Source: Cyanoderma ruficeps (lineage: Eukaryota; Chordata; Aves; Passeriformes; Timaliidae). Taken from it: a stretch of DNA of 64,000 nucleotides. A program made the position numbers and the translations under genes. Numbering within the stretch: the first letter of the stretch is position 1; each line of letters starts with the position of its first letter. Below are positions 58,986-64,000 of the stretch, piece by piece. The stretch covers positions 3,477,684-3,541,683 of the forward strand of contig VZDJ01000034.1 of NCBI GenBank assembly GCA_008694505.1. Direction: 5' to 3'. Under the pieces are notes generated by a model. It worked only from the letters and a program-made list of their open reading frames with translations, did no database searches and was not told the origin of the DNA.

Positions 58986-60409
58986 ATCAATTCTTTGTTA
59001 AATTTCTGACTAAGCATGTCTTAATGTCTGTGGGCATCCTCCTGGATCAAGAGGGTTTCATCAGGCTGAAAGATCTGGGGAGGGAAACATCTCCCAGCTG
59101 TTCTAATCCAGCCCCGGAGTTCTTTGGAAACTCCTAAAAGGAAAGTGCAAATTGGAATCAGGACCCAGCGCACGATAAAACCGCTGCTGCAACCGTCCCT
59201 GTGCAGCCCTCAATCCTCCCAGTGATTCATCAGATACCTTCTTTTTGTTTTCATAAATGATAAGTAAATCCACTTAGTTTGTGTGAGTTGTGCCTGCAGG
59301 GATTCCAGCCAGCACGAGCCAAAGCTGCATTTCCCAGCTTGTGTCAGCATGTCTGTTTATTTCTTTTCTTGGGGGGCAAAAAAAGAAAACCAGTCTAGAA
59401 GGAATTGCTGGTTTCATTGTTTAGTTCTGCTTTTCCTGCACTTAACCACAATATCAGCATCAAAGCATCCCCTGATAGGGAAATACAAACTCCCCTCTCC
59501 AGTTCAGCCAAGAGCAGCAAGCACCACTCTGCCCGAATGAAAGGAACAATCTTCACTCACATTTCATGCATAAGAAAGTAATTTAAATTACAGATTTTTA
59601 TATATTTGCAGATCTAATAATACAGAAGCCACTTGAGAGCATATCAGCTACAATAACAAAAGCAGAACTTTGCGATTTGGTGTGAAAATTTGGATTTGGC
59701 CACTGGAAAGCTTGGACTGGGCTGAGAAATGCCTCTTGGACATGACTGGATGTCGCATTGCTGCAGAGCTGGCAAAGGGCTGCAAACACACTGGGAGAAG
59801 TCCCTGGTGTTTCCTCAAGGTACCCCGAGACTCCAGAACTGGTTTTTCACTGCCACTGATTAAGGCACAAGGCCCCGCTCAGCTTTAGAATTCCAGTCCT
59901 TGTTCCATAAGCTCCACATCCCCGCATAAAAATTAGGAAACTTATCCTGGAGCCCTGGCTGCTGACATGAGGAGAGATGAAATCCCAGCTCCAGGTCAGT
60001 TCCTAGTTCAGAGGGGAGAAGTGGCACAAAGTCCCTGACATGGGGCACTGCCACCTTCAAATCTTCACTGACCCGTTGTTTCAACCCCCAGACACTGCTC
60101 CCCACCCCAGAACATGAACCCAGGGTGCTGCAGCTCTCTGTGTCACACCAGCCATGAAAAAAAACACCAAAACACAAATCCCTGTTGAATTTAAAAATCT
60201 CTTCATCCGCGAGACTGAAAGCAAAACTAACGAGCGCCACAACCACCTCAACAAACCCATCATTTTTCTTAAAATACAAACCCTCAGGGCCAAGAGGCCA
60301 TAAATTGTGCAATAATCAGAAGAATCCGCTTTTTAACAGAGGCATCTCTGCCAGCCTGGGTGCCTTTGATCAGAAATATTCGTGGGGAGAGGAGAAACCC
60401 TCACGTGTG

Positions 60410-60770
60410 AATTAATGACTCGGCGCTCCGTGGCCAGGCCAGGAAGCTGCAATTTGGCTCCAGCCCGGCCCTGTGTATGGGGAGAGTGTTATCTAAACCA
60501 CTAGGACGACTATAAAATATCTTAACAGCTTCTGCTGCTTAGCTGGGAGCAGGGCTCCCAGTATCTAATATGAAACAAGTGGGCCAGGCTGTGAAAGGCA
60601 GCTCTATATTCGGAGGCCGCAGCGGCTGGAAGCGATGGGGTCGTCTCAGAAGCTCTCAATTGTTTTTAAATTCTGTTTTTACAAGGAGCGTGAGATTTAT
60701 AGGCTCTTGAGGGGGAGAAAATGATGTAACTTGAGTAAATCAACAGGCCATTTATTCCTGGCCCTGTTTC
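60410..60770. promoter_or_regulatory. Candidate conserved non-coding element
   Basis: Unique sequence with GACTATAAAATATCTTAACA, GGCAGCTCTATATTCGG and scattered CpGs. Dense in possible MADS-type and homeodomain-type sites. Proposed from texture only. Confidence 0.3.
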
Positions 60771-61012
60771 CTCTCTGTCACTGAGCTCTGGAACGAGCCC
60801 CCAAGCACTCCCTCTTCAAAACAAGAGCAGCCCAGGCTGCAGAGACCTTGCAGGGACAGTTAAAGGCACAGCTCCTTCCCAGCTCCTTCCTTCCCTCTCT
60901 GCCTGAACAAGGGCCAGCCCAGGCACCCCCAGGGTGAGGGCACCCCGGGCAGGGTGTGCTCCCAACCCCCCAAAAAACCTGGGGATCTCTAGCTGCTCCT
61001 TGGAGCTGGCAC

Positions 61013-61145
61013 GAGCAGGGGCAGGGCTGCCCCACAGGGGACAGGGCTGCCCCACAGGGGACAAGGCTGCCCCACAGGGGACAGAGCTGCCCCACAGGGG
61101 ACAAGGCTGCCCCACAGGGGACAGGGCTGCCCCACAGGGGACAAG
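61013..61145. repeat. Minisatellite, 20-bp unit, about seven copies
   Basis: The unit is GACAGGGCTGCCCCACAGGG with GACAAGGCTG variants; copies are nearly identical. Confidence 0.95.
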
Positions 61146-61654
61146 GCACAGGGATCTGCAGCTGTGGGAGGGGTGAACCCCAACATTTGGAGAGTTCCAT
61201 GAGAACATTCCCCAAAGCAGAGTGTGGGAAACAGGAGCGGCCCAGCAGTGGGGAGGGAAGGGGAGGTGGGTTGTTTTTTTTTCCCGTTTCTCCCTCCCAC
61301 ATGGTTTATGGTTGATGATGGATCAGTTCATTATCAGCATTTTCCGAACTGCTCCTAAATGCTCACTACTGCTCAGTGACCCCATGAGCTCATGGAGTGA
61401 GATCTGAGCAGCAACCCAGCACTGCCAGCGGGGCAGAGAGGGATGACTCTCCTTACAGGGAATTCCAAGGGGTGATTCCCACCCAAGGGCTTGCTGTGGG
61501 CACCTCAGATTTCTTCCCAGATGAAAATGTGATGTAAAAAATGAGAAGCCTGGGCAGCCAGGAATTCCCACTGGAAGCAGTTCCAGTAGCCACTGCTGGG
61601 CTGGGGCTGGCCCAGCTCAGTGCTGAGGGGCCTTGGGGTGTCTGAGCATCCTCA

Positions 61655-61923
61655 CTCGAGGGAAAACGGTTTCAAACTGACAGAGAGGAGGGTTAGATGG
61701 GATATGGGAGAGAAATTCTTCCCTGTGAGGGTGGGCAGGCCCTGGCACAGGGTGCCCAGAGAAGCTGTGGCTGCCCCTGGATCCCTGGCAGTGCCCAAGG
61801 CCAGGTTGGTTGGGGTTTGGAGCACCCAGGGACAGTGGAAGTTCTCCCTGCCCATGGCAGGAGGTGGAACTGGGTGGTTTTTAAAGTCCCTCTCAACCCA
61901 ACCCATCCCTTGATTCTCTGATT
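61655..61923 (+). mobile_element. CR1 LINE 3' end
   Basis: Includes body sequence TTTCAAACTGACAGAGAGGA and TTAGATGGGATATGGGAG, then AAATTCTTCCCTGTGAGGGT and CCCAGAGAAGCTGTGGCTGC, ending near CAACCCAACCCATCCCTTGA. It extends further 5' than the other plus-oriented copies. Confidence 0.95.
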
Positions 61924-62139
61924 TTAACCTTCTGCAATTTTCAACCCCCTTCACCTGCTCCCTTCCCCTTGACCAGAGAGGGAAAGTTTGGGTTGAAAAC
62001 CCCCCATTTGCTGGATCTCTGGTGCCGACAGAGACCTTCACTCCCCTCCCCTCTCCTTTCCCAGTGCTCTGCCTATTCACAGAGCCCCAAACTTTTGTTT
62101 CCTGCTGACACCCAGCTGCCTCTGAGACTGTGCTGCAGC

Positions 62140-62580
62140 AAGCAGGGCAATTTCAGCGCCGGGGTCAGGCAGCCGGGCTGACCCCTCACCTTTGACAGTG
62201 ATCTTTATCTAGACTCCATCTTAATTATTTATCTCAGGAAGGTCAGAAAGAAAATGCCTCTCTCAGGACCCCCACTGCTCCCAGCCTGCAGAACTTGTTA
62301 AAATGCAAGTTCTTTGAGGACGGTAATTCAAGCAAGCAGCGGAGAAACTGCTGCATCACTTTTATGCCCGTTAGGAAATGTTTAGGAAATTGCTCTCAGC
62401 TCACAATTATCATTTTCAAACCCAGCAATCGAGGAGCTTTCCTCATAAAACCGAGACTCAGAAGGGCCACAAGAGCTTTGCTAATGAGACGTGAAAGATT
62501 TTACATCGTTAATGTGGTTTTGCCTGGAAGTTTAGCAAACACAAAAAACCTCAGAGACAATAAAATTTAAAACCTCTTGG
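62140..62580. promoter_or_regulatory. Candidate conserved non-coding element
   Basis: Unique sequence with GATCTTTATC, CTTAATTATTTATCTC, CACAATTATCATTTTC and CATCGTTAATGTGG motifs, free of repeats. Composition suggests an ancient regulatory element. Confidence 0.3.
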
Positions 62581-63049
62581 AAAACACAGGTAACGCACAT
62601 AAAGAATTCTTCGGGATTTCAGCAGCGTTAAAGCTTCGAGCATTTTAAGGAAAAGTTCTAATAAAGTTATTAAAAATGCAACACTTTGTCCCCCCTGCAA
62701 TGGTATTTCCCAGCATAATTTAAGAAAAGCCACGCACACAATAAAAGGAAGAAAAAAGGGGGGAAAAAAAAAAAAGCTCGTAGTAAAAAACTGGGGTATA
62801 ATTTTCTTCAATCAACTCCAGCTCATGACTGCAATTACCCCAAATCTTTCCGAACCTTGCTGTGATACACCAGGGACAGGTCTTGGAGCCTCTGTGGGTG
62901 GCAACCTTTCATCTGCCTCTCAAACTGTTCTTTATTGTAAGGTTTCAAATTAGTGCTAGCAGCAATGAGCAAATTTGATAATTCGATCTCAAATTAGTTA
63001 ATGTAACGTGCCAGGAACCACTAACTAAGGCTCTGCAAAGATGAAAACC

Positions 63050-63470
63050 TATCTCTGCCGGCTCGGGATGCAAAGTTAACCAGCCTGACAGTTCGGATTT
63101 GAAAAGTTGCTTTTTATTTTAATTAAAACGAAATTCTGCTTTAAAACGCCGGGGGCCCCCCCCCATTGCCCCTTTGCTGTCCCCGCGGTGTGTTTGCCTC
63201 ATTCTGCAGGGAAAACCTCGCTATAAACACACGAGGCACACATTCTCCTGCCATCCAGAGGCTGTGCCTGACCCAGATCGCTGTGAATTGGGTGGAAATC
63301 ATTAGGATCGTGTGTTCCCGATGGAGCCTTTGTAGATAACAAAGTTAACCGGGGATCTGTTTCCATGGCAGCTTTCAACGAAACCAGCCCGCGATTCACG
63401 TTGCAGATCCTTATCTCCAGTTTAGCCAAACTCATTTGTTCTTGGAATCGCGCTGAAATATTTAACAACA
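63050..63470. promoter_or_regulatory. Candidate conserved non-coding element with CpGs
   Basis: Unique sequence with TTTTATTTTAATTAAAACG, GTAGATAACAAAGTTAACCG and several isolated CpGs. Evidence is textural only. Confidence 0.28.
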
Positions 63471-64000
63471 AAAAAAAAAAAACCAACAAAACCCACCTCG
63501 ATGTTGAGTTTTCCAGTGATTTTTTGCGTTTTGCAAGGTTGGGACTGTGAGGGAATCTCGCCACACATTTGTTTGTCTTTAAAATGAATCCAAAAAGACC
63601 AAGTTTGATCTTTAAGGGATTTTGTCTTGGGGAAGCTTCTTCTCTCCCACCTCTGCACCCTCTTTTTCTTTCCAGGGCAATGAAAGGAGCCCCAGGGCTC
63701 ACTTCTCTCCTGGAGCATTTGCCCCCTGCTTCAGTGCCCTTTTCTGCTGATCCCCTTCAGATTTCCATTCCCTGGAAAAGCTGTTATCCCCCCTTCACCA
63801 AATAAAAACGTCATTATCCAGACAAAGTGAGATATTAAACAAGGCAGTCGGTGGGAGCCCCAGGTGGGAGGGTCTCAAAGCCACTGCGAAGTAAAAGTGT
63901 GAGAGAATTGTGTTCTAGACCCCTCTCTGAAAAGGATTTCTGACATTTTAAAATGCATTTTTCATTCAGTTATAAATACTGATTAGAATTTAGCAAAATT

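Larger units (their letters stand above)
46346..64000 (-). other. PRDM16: PRDM16 large upstream intron, distal part (runs off the window)
   Basis: Intronic sequence with no recognisable exon. It contains a 45-bp array (47848-48157), four CR1 fragments, a 41-N gap at 51704-51744, a long GGAAA microsatellite (53113-53378), a 54-bp array (55359-55635), short arrays at 57375 and 61013, an undetermined base at 57628, and several candidate conserved elements. Stretches such as 48200-49700 and 57780-60400 are unique and I see nothing further in them. Confidence 0.8.

Noticed and set aside
1..64000. Tendency of repeat units to be multiples of nine or three (63, 54, 45, 30, 27, 21, 18 bp)
   Set aside because: Other arrays have units of 15-16, 17, 19, 20, 22-23 and 25 bp, and long open frames draw the eye to multiples of three. 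I regard it as detection bias.
20237..64000. Search for the upstream PRDM16 exon with the N-terminal half of the PR domain
   Set aside because: No stretch on the minus strand gave a recognisable peptide with flanking splice sites; the GC-rich patch at 33180-33360 was checked and does not match.
1..64000. CRISPR array
   Set aside because: The tandem arrays have no unique spacers and lie in introns of an animal gene; they are minisatellites.
1..64000. Endogenous retrovirus or other viral insertion
   Set aside because: No paired long terminal repeats, gag/pol-like peptides or primer-binding site were noticed; the only transposon family recognised is CR1.
1..64000. tRNA, rRNA or microRNA genes
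   Set aside because: No A/B-box pair with cloverleaf-compatible sequence and no rRNA similarity were seen. Small hairpins exist but cannot be judged by eye.

Overview
This window is vertebrate, almost certainly avian, nuclear DNA. It holds spliced exons with GT-AG borders, kilobase-scale introns, several 3' ends of CR1 retrotransposons of the bird type, and many GC-rich minisatellites. The CR1 copies resemble songbird versions, but I cannot name the species. The only protein-coding gene I can support is PRDM16 (MEL1), a PR/SET-domain zinc-finger transcription regulator, on the minus strand. It is incomplete at both ends.

Five consecutive internal exons are present, in transcript order 20236-20102, 13032-12930, 7699-7501, 2316-2169 and 1004-851. 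Splice phases join perfectly across all of them. They encode the C-terminal part of the PR domain, a short linker and the first zinc-finger cluster (fingers 1-5 and the start of 6). I number them exons 4-8 after the human gene as I recall it; the numbering cannot be derived from the window. The large exon that should follow, and the 5' exons, lie outside.

Region by region: 1-850 is the start of the intron after exon 8. Positions 851-20236 hold the five exons and four introns (1.2, 5.2, 5.2 and 7.1 kb), heavily loaded with minisatellites. A CpG-rich island at about 14110-15290 lies between the two PR-domain exons. Positions 20237-64000 are more than 43 kb of the large upstream intron, with no recognisable exon. 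That intron holds CR1 fragments, about ten tandem arrays, two assembly gaps (504 N and 41 N) and unique, motif-dense stretches that look like conserved non-coding elements.

The most interesting signals are: (i) the intronic CpG island, placed so that a transcript starting there would skip the exon 4 part of the PR domain and meet, as the first AUG of exon 5, an in-frame start in strong Kozak context just before zinc finger 1; (ii) a minisatellite beside that island that repeats a 5'-splice-site-like motif about 17 times on the sense strand; (iii) tandem arrays lying 25-140 nt downstream of four of the five 5' splice sites; and (iv) a 34-bp exact duplicate that ends at a single N, suggesting an assembly artefact. 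I see no CRISPR array, operon, prophage, tRNA or rRNA gene.
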